Shown here: in pieces, positions 1 through 6,089 of the stretch
Layout of the letters: the number at the start of each line of letters is the position of its first letter
Numbering within the stretch: position 1 is the first letter of the stretch
DNA from: AM-0621 sp964573505
Lineage (GTDB): Bacteria > Planctomycetota > Planctomycetia > Planctomycetales > Planctomycetaceae
Assembly (NCBI GenBank): GCA_964573505.1
Contig: CAZNMS010000444.1
Location: 1 to 7,516, forward strand
Length of the DNA stretch: 7,516 nt
Direction of reading: 5' to 3'
Made by a program: the position numbers and the translations under genes
The notes under the pieces: model-generated
Told to the model about the DNA's origin: nothing
Seen by the model: only the letters and a program-made list of their open reading frames with translations
Databases searched by the model: none

Positions 1-13
1 TTCTCACGACGTT

Positions 14-34
14 CGACGGACTACAAGTCCGTCG
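14..34. repeat. Perfect 9-bp inverted repeat (short hairpin)
   Basis: CGACGGACT at 14-22 is the exact reverse complement of AGTCCGTCG at 26-34, with a 3-base ACA loop. TTCTCAC at 1-7 and GTGAGAA at 71-77 are also perfect complements and may be the outer ends of a larger element, and GCGGGCCCGC at 58-67 is a perfect palindrome. The hairpin lies downstream of the dehydrogenase gene that reads leftwards. I take it to be a dispersed REP-like intergenic element rather than a terminator, because no T-run follows it on either strand. Confidence 0.7.
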
Positions 35-92
35 TACCAGTGTTCTTCACCCATTCTGCGGGCCCGCCCGGTGAGAAGCTCTTCCCGGTATT

Positions 93-152
93 CGTAGCAT
101 GGACGCCTACGTCCGTGCTGCGTCGCTGTCGGACGTAGGCGTCCAACCTACG
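93..152. repeat. Large inverted repeat with 15-bp perfect stem
   Basis: The 15 bases at 101-115 (GGACGCCTACGTCCG) are the exact reverse complement of 130-144, around a 14-base loop. Outside a 3-base internal mismatch, CGTAG at 93-97 pairs with CTACG at 148-152. The structure starts 37 bases past the stop codon of the leftward dehydrogenase gene, so it could end or stabilise that transcript. It lacks a T-run, so it is not a standard intrinsic terminator. It looks like a member of a dispersed intergenic repeat family, which the window alone cannot prove. Confidence 0.8.
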
Positions 153-188
153 CGACGCAGAACCGGAAAGTTGTTGCTCCACTGATCC

Positions 189-1394
189 TTAAAACGCCGC
201 TTCCAGAATCTGCTGCAAGTCGGCTTGAGTCACCGGTCTCGGATTGACTCGCAAGATGCGTTTGATGGCATAGGTCTTCTCGGCCAACGTCGGGATCATG
301 TCGGCAGTCACTCCGAGATCTCTCAGTCGGGGCCGGATGCCGATCGCCGCGTTGATCCGCTCGACAATCGCAACCGCGCGTTCGGCGGCTTGCAGTTCGG
401 TGAGTCCCGAGATGTCTTCACCGAGCAACTGCGCGATGCGAGCAAACCGCGCGACGCGCGTCGGCAAGTTGAAGCGCATGCAATGCGGGAGCAGCAGCCC
501 GTTCCCTTCTCCGTGCGAGCAATGCACCGCTCCCCCGACCGGGTATTCGAGCGCATGCACGATCGCGACGCCGACATTCGAGAACGCAAGCCCCGCCAAC
601 ATCGCTCCGAGCGACATCGCTTCCCGCGCGGCGAGATCGCGCGGTTGCTCGATCACTCGCACGAGGTTTTGTCCGATGAGTTCGATCGCTCGTTCCGCAA
701 CGAGATCGCCCATTGGGTTGCGACCTTGATTGCTCGCGACAGCAGTGACGGGCACCGGGAAGTCAGAGTTCTCGATCGCCGTATAAGCCTCGATCGCATG
801 CGTCAGCGCATCGATGCCGCTATCGGCAGTGACCTTCTTCGGGCACGACAACGTGAGCAGCGAATCGACGATCGCCGCCGTCGGTCGCAGGTAGTTGCTG
901 ATGATCGCGACCTTCACATGATGGGCGACATCCAACAACACCGACGCGCCGGTCACTTCGCTGCCGGTCCCGGATGTTGTCGGCAAGCAGATCAGCGGCA
1001 TGATCGGGCCGGGCACGCGCTCTTCGCCGACGTAGTCTCGAATCGTCCCGCCGTGAGTCAGCACGCAGGCGCATGCTTTCGCGAGATCCATATTGCTGCC
1101 GCCGCCGAGCGCGACGAGTCCCTGCGGTTTGAAGCTCAAGGCCGCATCGAGACATTGCTGAGCAATCTCGATCGACGGCTCAGGAGCACCGCCGTCGAAG
1201 ATGCCGACTTCGATGCCGGCTTTCTGCAAGTTGCTGACGACCTCATCAACGAACCCCGCTTTGCGCAGGTTCTGATCGGTCACGAACAGCACGCGCTCGA
1301 CCTTGAGTCGCTGCACCACTTGCCCGACCTGCTGAGCTGCACCGGGGCCAAACAAGATGTGCCCGGCTGAATGAAACGTCCAAGTTTGCCGCAT
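189..1394 (-). CDS. Iron-containing alcohol dehydrogenase (group III)
   Basis: This 401-residue cytoplasmic NAD(P)-dependent oxidoreductase belongs to the Fe-ADH superfamily, which interconverts alcohols and aldehydes or ketones; the length is normal. The N-terminal dinucleotide-binding part carries GGGS (97-100) and PTTSGTGSE (138-146). The C-terminal helical part carries the metal ligands, matched by motif to E. coli FucO: D195, H199, H280 and H294, with 14 residues between the last two as in FucO. The position equivalent to FucO H267 is Y284, in HALEYPVG. A Tyr there is also found in hydroxyacid-oxoacid transhydrogenase relatives, so this is a variant rather than damage. The ATG is preceded on the minus strand by GAGGA seven bases away and leads straight into the usual WTFHSAG beta strand. 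The gene lies 160 bases downstream of the dioxygenase on the same strand. The substrate cannot be told from sequence. Confidence 0.93.
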   Translation of the reverse strand: MRQTWTFHSAGHILFGPGAAQQVGQVVQRLKVERVLFVTDQNLRKAGFVDEVVSNLQKAGIEVGIFDGGAPEPSIEIAQQCLDAALSFKPQGLVALGGGSNMDLAKACACVLTHGGTIRDYVGEERVPGPIMPLICLPTTSGTGSEVTGASVLLDVAHHVKVAIISNYLRPTAAIVDSLLTLSCPKKVTADSGIDALTHAIEAYTAIENSDFPVPVTAVASNQGRNPMGDLVAERAIELIGQNLVRVIEQPRDLAAREAMSLGAMLAGLAFSNVGVAIVHALEYPVGGAVHCSHGEGNGLLLPHCMRFNLPTRVARFARIAQLLGEDISGLTELQAAERAVAIVERINAAIGIRPRLRDLGVTADMIPTLAEKTYAIKRILRVNPRPVTQADLQQILEAAF

Positions 1395-1401
1395 GAATGA
1401 G

Positions 1402-1406
1402 TCCTC
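1402..1406 (-). promoter_or_regulatory. Ribosome binding site of the alcohol dehydrogenase
   Basis: Read on the minus strand, GAGGA ends seven bases before the ATG whose first base is 1394. This is a good Shine-Dalgarno match at normal spacing and supports that start. Confidence 0.7.
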
Positions 1407-1429
1407 GTGAGTTAGTTCGACGGCGTTCC

Positions 1430-1494
1430 GTGTAGCTGAAATCGTGAGATTTCAGGCATTTCAACCGTCCGAAATCTGACGATTTCGGCTACGC
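1430..1494. repeat. Nested inverted repeat: two small palindromes within a larger one
   Basis: The left arm contains CTGAAATC (1436-1443), GTGA, GATTTCAG (1448-1455), itself a perfect hairpin. The right arm contains CCGAAATC (1469-1476), TGAC, GATTTCGG (1481-1488), also perfect. The whole left arm (1432-1453) also pairs with the whole right arm (1471-1492) with only two mismatches. The DNA can therefore form either two 8-bp hairpins or one long stem. It sits between the dioxygenase stop and the dehydrogenase start, both on the minus strand, so it would be in the leader of any shared transcript. It resembles mobile REP/BIME-type intergenic repeats. Confidence 0.8.
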
Positions 1495-1554
1495 AGTCCG
1501 GAAGCTGCGCTGTCGAGTTATTCGTCATCGCCCGCTGCCGAGAGGTAATCGGCG

Positions 1555-2451
1555 TTACATCCGACCGAGATGCTTGCCGCGCACTCCGGCCGGCGGACGA
1601 GCTTTCGACTTCGCAGGGTTCCGGTCGGCTTCTTCGGGAGAATGTTCTCGCAGCCATGCTCGGAGCGGCACGTCGCCTTCAAGCGGGTCGTAAGTGCCGT
1701 TGTTCGAAAGACCGTCTCCGAGAATCTGACGACGAATCGGATCGAGTTGCGGATAGAGATGACAGACCGTCATCGGGTCTTTGGGACGCAGCCACCGATA
1801 GCTGTAGCCGTACCAAATCACTTTGCGGGTCTCGTTCCATAAGTTCGGACTGCGCGAGTGCCAAATGCGCCGATCAATGATGACCGCCGTGCCCGCCTTC
1901 ACACACAACGGCTCGGCACCGGGCGGGTTCGAGACTCCGTCGTTCGGGCAATCAATGTCGTCCTGCAACTGCGAACCCGGAACGATCAACGTGTTGCCGC
2001 GATCGGGCTGACTGGTGTCCGAGAGATAGAAGCCGATCTTCACCGACAAACGCGGACGGGGACTCGTCTCGATGTCGTCGTTCACGCGCATGCTGTCTTG
2101 ATGCCATGCAACGCGCCAGGTGAGAGCGTGCTCGTCAGCCGGCGGAGTGATGTCGACGTGACTGTGATAAAGGTAAGTGTTCCATCCGAGGATGCCCCAA
2201 ATTTTCGGATACGTCTTGGGCCATGCGGCGAGATCAATCATCGCAGGATCTTCGGGCACGACGTTCGTGATCGACATCAGCTTGCCGCGCGTTTCGTCCG
2301 TGCGTTCGCGAGCGTCGATGCGATCAACAACACCGAGCAACCGCCCCAGCATGTCGGGATCCAGCGCGTCCTCAACAACGAGATATCCCTGCGTCTCGAA
2401 GAAATGACGCTCATCCGGCGTCAGTCGGTACTGCAAGCAATCAGGCGACAT
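1555..2451 (-). CDS. Phytanoyl-CoA dioxygenase (PhyH) family Fe(II)/2-oxoglutarate oxygenase
   Basis: The 298-residue product has the double-stranded beta-helix signature of the PhyH family, soluble enzymes that hydroxylate a substrate using O2, Fe(II) and 2-oxoglutarate with release of succinate and CO2. The iron triad is visible: H117 and D119 in WHQDS, and distal H198 in RRIWHSRSPN. R209, eleven residues after H198, is the likely 2-oxoglutarate carboxylate anchor. The N-terminus (LTPDERHFFETQGYLVVEDAL, about 10-30) is the usual family opening and supports the ATG at 2451, although only a weak GGA lies upstream. The last 30 residues are basic and look disordered. Length is normal. Bacterial members act on very varied substrates (ectoine, halogenated or small polar metabolites), so the reaction is unknown. 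It is the upstream member of a possible two-gene unit with the dehydrogenase. Confidence 0.9.
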   Translation of the reverse strand: MSPDCLQYRLTPDERHFFETQGYLVVEDALDPDMLGRLLGVVDRIDARERTDETRGKLMSITNVVPEDPAMIDLAAWPKTYPKIWGILGWNTYLYHSHVDITPPADEHALTWRVAWHQDSMRVNDDIETSPRPRLSVKIGFYLSDTSQPDRGNTLIVPGSQLQDDIDCPNDGVSNPPGAEPLCVKAGTAVIIDRRIWHSRSPNLWNETRKVIWYGYSYRWLRPKDPMTVCHLYPQLDPIRRQILGDGLSNNGTYDPLEGDVPLRAWLREHSPEEADRNPAKSKARPPAGVRGKHLGRM

Positions 2452-2531
2452 GTATTAATTCCGTCAGTCGATGAAGGCGGCCAATGCGGGGCGGGAATCT
2501 ATGTGTCTCAATCGCGCTGCTGCAAAGCGGG

Positions 2532-2621
2532 AGCGGATCGTCGCCTTTCGCTCCGCGAAAGGCTTCGTCGGCTTTTGCTCGGCAAAAGCTTCCTTTCGCA
2601 GAGCGAAAGGCGACTATCGCT
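2532..2621. repeat. Three-hairpin cruciform-type intergenic repeat
   Basis: Three perfect 8-bp hairpins with 3-base loops stand in a row: CCTTTCGC/GCGAAAGG at 2544-2551 and 2555-2562; GCTTTTGC/GCAAAAGC at 2571-2578 and 2582-2589; CCTTTCGC/GCGAAAGG at 2592-2599 and 2603-2610. The first and third also pair with each other because the whole block is an imperfect inverted repeat: GTCGCC at 2540-2545 matches GGCGAC at 2609-2614, and AGCG at 2532-2535 matches CGCT at 2618-2621. It codes for nothing and resembles a non-autonomous palindromic mobile repeat. Confidence 0.85.
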
Positions 2622-2728
2622 AACGCCGCAGCCGCGCCGTCTAACCGCGGGAGTCATCTCAATTCACGCTGCGCGCGGTGCGGCTATTCTCCCCGACCTT
2701 TCACCGGCCTTCGTTCTCTCATCACGAC

Positions 2729-2734
2729 AGGAAA
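2729..2734 (+). promoter_or_regulatory. Ribosome binding site of the HAD phosphatase
   Basis: AGGAAA lies 10 bases before the ATG at 2745. The match is moderate and the spacing slightly long. It helps choose this ATG over the longer open frame that begins at 2484. Confidence 0.5.
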
Positions 2735-2744
2735 CTTTCTCGCA

Positions 2745-3569
2745 ATGAATGCTGCTGCGCTGACTTCGGTTCGAGCGGTCCTCTTTGATATGGACGGCGT
2801 CATCTATGTGGGCACGAGACTTCTGCCCGGAGTGCAAGAACTCTTTGACTATCTCGTCAGCAGCGGCCGTCAGTGGCTCTGCGTCACGAACAACGCGAGC
2901 AAGACGCCGCAGCAGTTCGTCGACACGCTCGCGAAAATGGGAGTGAAGGCTGAGCCTCAGCAGATTCTCGGCAGCGCCGAAGCCGCTGCCGGATGGCTGC
3001 GCGAGCAAGTGGACGGCGCCGGTTGGGCGAATGGCAAAGTGATCGTGATGGGGCAAGACGGTCTGAAGACCGCGCTCACTTCAAAGGGCTTCGAGCTTAC
3101 CGAAGACCCGCATGCCGCGACCTATGCCGTTGCTGGCATCAACTTCCAATTGACCTATGAGGATCTCGCTCGCACCGCCTTAGCGATCCGCGCCGGAGCA
3201 AAGTTCATCGGCACAAACTCGGACCCGAGCTACCCGACAGAGCGCGGTCAACTGCCCGGAGCCGGCAGCATCTTGGCGCTGCTTGCGACAGCAACCGGAG
3301 TGCAACCTCAAGTGATCGGCAAACCCAATCGCGGCATGTTCGATCAAGCGCTTAAACGCCTCGGAGTTCAACCGCACGAAACGCTGATGGTCGGCGACCG
3401 CTACGACACCGACATTCAAGGCGCCGTGCCGCTCGGCCTATTGACGACCGGCGTGCTCACCGGAGTCACAACACTGCCCGAGTGGGAGAAAGCCGATCCC
3501 GCGCCGACGTTCGTCGTGCCCGGACTGCCCGAGTTGCTAGCGCTCTTCAAACAGGCTGACGGCAAATAG
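2745..3569 (+). CDS. HAD-IIA (NagD-like) phosphatase
   Basis: This 274-residue cytoplasmic hydrolase belongs to the haloacid dehalogenase superfamily, subfamily IIA, which includes NagD nucleotide phosphatases, phosphoglycolate phosphatase and 4-nitrophenylphosphatase. It would remove phosphate from a small phosphorylated metabolite through an aspartyl-phosphate and Mg2+. All four HAD motifs are present: nucleophile D15 and acid D17 in DMDGVI, T48-N49-N50 in motif II, K193 in IGKPN, and D218 with D223 in GDRYDTD. The C2-type cap lies between motifs II and III (about 75-180). Length is typical. The start at 2745 places motif I at the usual distance from the N-terminus. Upstream in-frame sequence is repeat DNA. 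The stop codon overlaps the left end of a 9-base-unit repeat. The natural substrate cannot be told; phosphoglycolate or nucleotide monophosphates are family possibilities. Confidence 0.92.
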   Translation: MNAAALTSVRAVLFDMDGVIYVGTRLLPGVQELFDYLVSSGRQWLCVTNNASKTPQQFVDTLAKMGVKAEPQQILGSAEAAAGWLREQVDGAGWANGKVIVMGQDGLKTALTSKGFELTEDPHAATYAVAGINFQLTYEDLARTALAIRAGAKFIGTNSDPSYPTERGQLPGAGSILALLATATGVQPQVIGKPNRGMFDQALKRLGVQPHETLMVGDRYDTDIQGAVPLGLLTTGVLTGVTTLPEWEKADPAPTFVVPGLPELLALFKQADGK

Positions 3570-3651
3570 GACCGATAGGACATAGAGGACCAATCGGACT
3601 GATAGGAGAAGACAGCCTTTGCCCTATCGGTCCTATGAGTCCTCTTCGTCC
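3566..3651. repeat. Long hairpin built of 9-base repeat units
   Basis: The left arm has four tandem 9-base units from 3569: GGACCGATA, GGACATAGA, GGACCAATC, GGACTGATA. The right arm has three from 3625 in inverted sense: TATCGGTCC, TATGAGTCC, TCTTCGTCC. Folded around 3605-3624, 3578-3604 pairs imperfectly with 3625-3651. Alternatively 3566-3579 pairs perfectly over 14 bases with 3623-3636. The phosphatase stop codon (3567-3569) lies at its left edge, so it would form the 3' end of that mRNA and may serve as a terminator or stabiliser. The unit TATCGGTCC recurs exactly at 6030-6038. Confidence 0.8.
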
Positions 3652-3656
3652 TATGG

Positions 3657-3704
3657 CATGCGAGTTCATGCCGCTGCTAATCACTCGCATGAGTGAGAAT
3701 TCTC
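3657..3704. promoter_or_regulatory. Overlapping palindromes upstream of the Fe-S gene, possible operator or switch
   Basis: CATGCGAGT (3657-3665) is the exact complement of ACTCGCATG (3683-3691). The second arm is also part of a 16-base palindrome, TCACTCGCATGAGTGA (3681-3696), and GAGAATTCTC (3695-3704) is a perfect 10-base palindrome. The first two structures exclude each other. They lie 103-150 bases before the ATG at 3807, where an operator or leader structure could sit. No consensus I know fits, and no clear -35/-10 pair is visible in 3705-3785, so the function is open. Confidence 0.35.
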
Positions 3705-3787
3705 CCGTCGCGCAATGGTTCTTCAGTAGACGAAAAACAGTTCAAAACCGACATTGCCGTCCCGTTGATGTCTGCCACTCGACCATG

Positions 3788-3796
3788 AGGAAGGAG
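3788..3796 (+). promoter_or_regulatory. Ribosome binding site of the cyclic-nucleotide-binding Fe-S protein
   Basis: AGGAAGGAG ends ten bases before the ATG at 3807, with GGAG at 3793-3796. This is a strong Shine-Dalgarno sequence. A GTG at 3799 and an ATG at 3785 are out of frame, so 3807 is the only good start. Confidence 0.75.
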
Positions 3797-3806
3797 TCGT
3801 GAGTCT

Positions 3807-5981
3807 ATGGCTGATGCCATGCTGCCTGCGGAATTGGCTGCGGTGACTCATCCGCTAGAGCCTGAAGATACTTTGCTCTCGGCTGACGAATTGGCGCTGC
3901 TGTCGGTCTTCGATGAGCTGAAGAAAGCTCCGAGCTTTGAACGCTTTCCCGGCACAACAGTGCTGCGTCGCTGCAAGAAGGGGCGCGTGCTCGTGCGGCA
4001 GGGTGAGGCCGGCGCGACCGCTTACACGATTCTCACGACCGAAGACGTCATCAAGTTGCGCGAACTGCAATTGGCGAGCGTGCAGAAGGCACTCGCTTCT
4101 GCTGACGACAAGACGCTGCGCGGCGTTGAACGCGAAATCGAAGCCGAACTGGTGACGCTCAAGCAAGAGCGCGATTCGTTTCAGTCGCAAGGGCTCGCTC
4201 CGAATCAGCGGCAAGTTGCTTCGGCCATTTTGCTGCTCGGCGATCAGAAGGTGCAGAAGAAAGGGTTCTTCGGCTCACTCTTTGGCGGCGGCGGTTCGAG
4301 TAAGAAAAGCCCGGCCTATATCCCGATTGACGGGCCGGCCGATATGGACGTGAAGACGCGCCGCATCGCTCTGCATGAAGGCGAACTCTTCGGCGAAATG
4401 AGCTGCATGAACCGCGCTCCTCGATCGGCAACGATCGTCGCCGATCGCGACTGCTACATGCTCGAAATGCTCCGCAATGTGCTCGACATGCTTCATAAGG
4501 ATGAGCGGTACAAGAAGAAGCTCGACGACATCTATCGGGCGCGCGTGCTCGACAATCACGTGCGTCGGCTGTCGATCTTTGAGGATCTCAGCGATGCCGA
4601 CTTCGCCGCGATGAAGGGACGACTGGAGCTCGTTGAACGACAAGCGGGCGACGTCATCTTCGAAGAGTTCGAAGAGTCGGAGTCGTTCTATGTCGTGCGC
4701 AGTGGGCTCGTGAAGGTCGTGAAGAACGCATGGACGAGCCTGCGTGCAGAGGAGTTCGAAGCCAGTCATTGGAAGCACTTGTGGCGAGAATTGGTTGAGG
4801 CCGCGAAGACTCCGGCGGGCAGTCGCTTCTATGCGAAGATCCCCGGCGAGCTGCGACTGGCTGCGGAAAACTCTGAGAGGTCCGCGCCGAGTTCCGCACA
4901 ACAAACGGCTCTGATTGCCGCCATCAATGACGTCATCCGCAATGGAGACGTGCATAAGCAACTCGGCAAGAAGATCGAAGACGTGATCGTCGCCGTCGAT
5001 AACGAGCAGGTTGCTCAAGAGGCCGAGCACTATCCCGAAGAGACTGAGAGCTGGTCCGAGCTTGAACGTCGGACGTTTCATCGCGTGCTGCTTGAGACGC
5101 TTTGTCCGCAAGGCATGCCGCGCCGCGCGGCCTCTGCGGGTGCGCGACGCATTTTGAGGTATCTCGGTCGCGGCGAGACGTTCGGTGAATTGGGCGTCAT
5201 CACCGGAGCGAAGCGCAGTGCAACAATTCTTGCATACGATCATCCCGACGGCGGAGCGAGTCAGCGTTTGCCCGACTCACGCACGGGTGCCGTCGTCTCG
5301 CGCGTTGAACTGGTGAAGCTTTCGAAGTCCGACTTCATGTCGATCGTCAGTCAGTCGGCAAAGGTCCGCGCAAAGGTCGATGCGACGGTCGCGAACTATC
5401 AACGCTCAATCAGCGCGTACGCAGCGGGCAATCGCGTTGACGGCGTGACTCAGTCGCCCGAGTTCGAGGATCTCGGACTGATTCAGGGTCAGAAGCTGAT
5501 GCTGATCGACCTCGAACGCTGCACCCGCTGCGGGCAGTGTGTTGAGGCATGCGTCAAAGCGCATGACGACGGTCAGACGCGGCTGTATCTCGATGGCCCG
5601 CGCTTCGAGAACTACCTCGTGCCGTTGTCGTGCCGCTCGTGTATGGACCCGGTCTGCATGATCGGCTGCCCGGTCGGTGCGATTAACCGCGGCGAGTCGG
5701 GCGAGATTCAAATTCGCGATTGGTGCATCGGCTGCAGCTTGTGCGCGGACCAATGTCCTTATGGCTCGATTCAAATGAATGCGCTGCCGGGGGTGCTCGA
5801 ACTGACGGACTCTCAAAAGGCGTTGCTCGGCGGAGCGGATCTCAAACCGGTGAGCGAACGAGCGACGGTTTGCGATCTCTGCACGTCGCTCAAGAGCAAG
5901 CAACCTTCGTGCGTCTACGCGTGCCCGCACGATGCTGCAATCCGCGTGAACGCACTGGAGTTTTTCTTCGCAAAGAGTTGA
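3807..5981 (+). CDS. Double cyclic-nucleotide-binding domain fused to four-cluster [4Fe-4S] ferredoxin
   Basis: The 724-residue protein has no signal peptide or membrane segment, so it is cytoplasmic. CNB fold 1 spans about 35-235, with its phosphate-binding cassette at 192-210 (FGEMSCMNRAPRSAT; E197, R206). Residues 78-185 interrupt it with a charged likely coiled coil and a glycine-rich linker (GFFGSLFGGGGSSKK). CNB fold 2 spans about 255-515, with its cassette at 457-474 (FGELGVITGAKRSAT; E461, R470), interrupted by a mostly helical insertion at about 307-446. Both cassettes keep the Glu and Arg that bind cNMP ribose and phosphate in CRP/PKA. The C-terminus (about 560-715) is DmsB/NrfC-like, with 16 Cys for four [4Fe-4S] clusters: C572/575/578/582, C609/612/617/621, C640/643/646/650, C689/692/702/706. 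Such subunits relay electrons between a catalytic subunit and a membrane quinone or haem protein. The neighbouring b-type membrane gene fits this. That cNMP gates electron transfer is inference. Confidence 0.92.
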   Translation: MADAMLPAELAAVTHPLEPEDTLLSADELALLSVFDELKKAPSFERFPGTTVLRRCKKGRVLVRQGEAGATAYTILTTEDVIKLRELQLASVQKALASADDKTLRGVEREIEAELVTLKQERDSFQSQGLAPNQRQVASAILLLGDQKVQKKGFFGSLFGGGGSSKKSPAYIPIDGPADMDVKTRRIALHEGELFGEMSCMNRAPRSATIVADRDCYMLEMLRNVLDMLHKDERYKKKLDDIYRARVLDNHVRRLSIFEDLSDADFAAMKGRLELVERQAGDVIFEEFEESESFYVVRSGLVKVVKNAWTSLRAEEFEASHWKHLWRELVEAAKTPAGSRFYAKIPGELRLAAENSERSAPSSAQQTALIAAINDVIRNGDVHKQLGKKIEDVIVAVDNEQVAQEAEHYPEETESWSELERRTFHRVLLETLCPQGMPRRAASAGARRILRYLGRGETFGELGVITGAKRSATILAYDHPDGGASQRLPDSRTGAVVSRVELVKLSKSDFMSIVSQSAKVRAKVDATVANYQRSISAYAAGNRVDGVTQSPEFEDLGLIQGQKLMLIDLERCTRCGQCVEACVKAHDDGQTRLYLDGPRFENYLVPLSCRSCMDPVCMIGCPVGAINRGESGEIQIRDWCIGCSLCADQCPYGSIQMNALPGVLELTDSQKALLGGADLKPVSERATVCDLCTSLKSKQPSCVYACPHDAAIRVNALEFFFAKS

Positions 5982-5988
5982 TTGATGG

Positions 5989-6011
5989 CTGCCGTCTTTA
6001 GGCAGTTTTTT
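5989..6011 (+). terminator. Intrinsic terminator after the Fe-S gene
   Basis: CTGCC (5989-5993) pairs with GGCAG (6001-6005) around a 7-base loop and is followed directly by six T (6006-6011). It begins 7 bases past the stop codon. The 5-bp stem is short, so termination may be partial. It suggests that the membrane-protein gene at 6151 may be transcribed separately or by readthrough. Confidence 0.6.
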
Positions 6012-6089
6012 CATTCGTCCCATTCGTCTTATCGGTCCTATTCGTCCCTGCGCAGGAAATGGGACGCATGCGACCAATGAGACGAATGG
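6012..6089. repeat. Second hairpin built of 9-base repeat units
   Basis: The left arm has four tandem units: CATTCGTCC, CATTCGTCT, TATCGGTCC, TATTCGTCC (6012-6047). The right arm has three in inverted sense: GGACGCATG, CGACCAATG, AGACGAATG (6062-6088). Positions 6020-6048 pair with 6061-6089 over 29 bases with five non-Watson-Crick positions, two of them G-T, around a 12-base loop. CCTGCGCAGG at 6047-6056 is a perfect palindrome at the apex. It shares the unit TATCGGTCC and the 9-base period with the element after the phosphatase gene, so the two are one family. Confidence 0.8.

Larger units (their letters stand above)
2452..2744. other. Divergent intergenic region
   Basis: This 293-base gap separates the leftward dioxygenase from the rightward HAD phosphatase and must hold both promoters unless transcription enters from elsewhere. 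I could not identify convincing -35/-10 pairs on either strand. Its main content is the triple-hairpin repeat at 2532-2621. A reading frame open from 2484 runs through it into the phosphatase, but the translated stretch is low-complexity repeat product and not a credible protein extension. Confidence 0.6.

Noticed and set aside
225..1370. Long plus-strand open frame opposite the alcohol dehydrogenase
   Set aside because: It is the antisense shadow of a gene with intact catalytic motifs. The product is Arg/Asp/His-rich with no recognisable fold.
2484..2744. N-terminal extension of the HAD phosphatase by 87 codons
   Set aside because: It would translate the triple-hairpin repeat. The ATG at 2745 has a ribosome binding site and gives the family's normal length.
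1858..2748. Plus-strand open frame of 296 codons opposite the dioxygenase
   Set aside because: It is antisense to a clear PhyH enzyme, runs through repeat DNA, and its product has shadow-like composition.
3569..3651. CRISPR-like array
   Set aside because: Units are 9 bases, contiguous and inverted, with no spacers and no cas genes nearby.
3681..3696. CRP/FNR binding site
   Set aside because: The palindrome reads TCACTC-N4-GAGTGA, the wrong half-site order and spacing for TGTGA-N6-TCACA or TTGAT-N4-ATCAA.
4275..5243. Minus-strand open frame of 322 codons opposite the Fe-S protein
   Set aside because: The sense frame carries CNB cassettes and continues into the cysteine motifs. The antisense product shows no domain.
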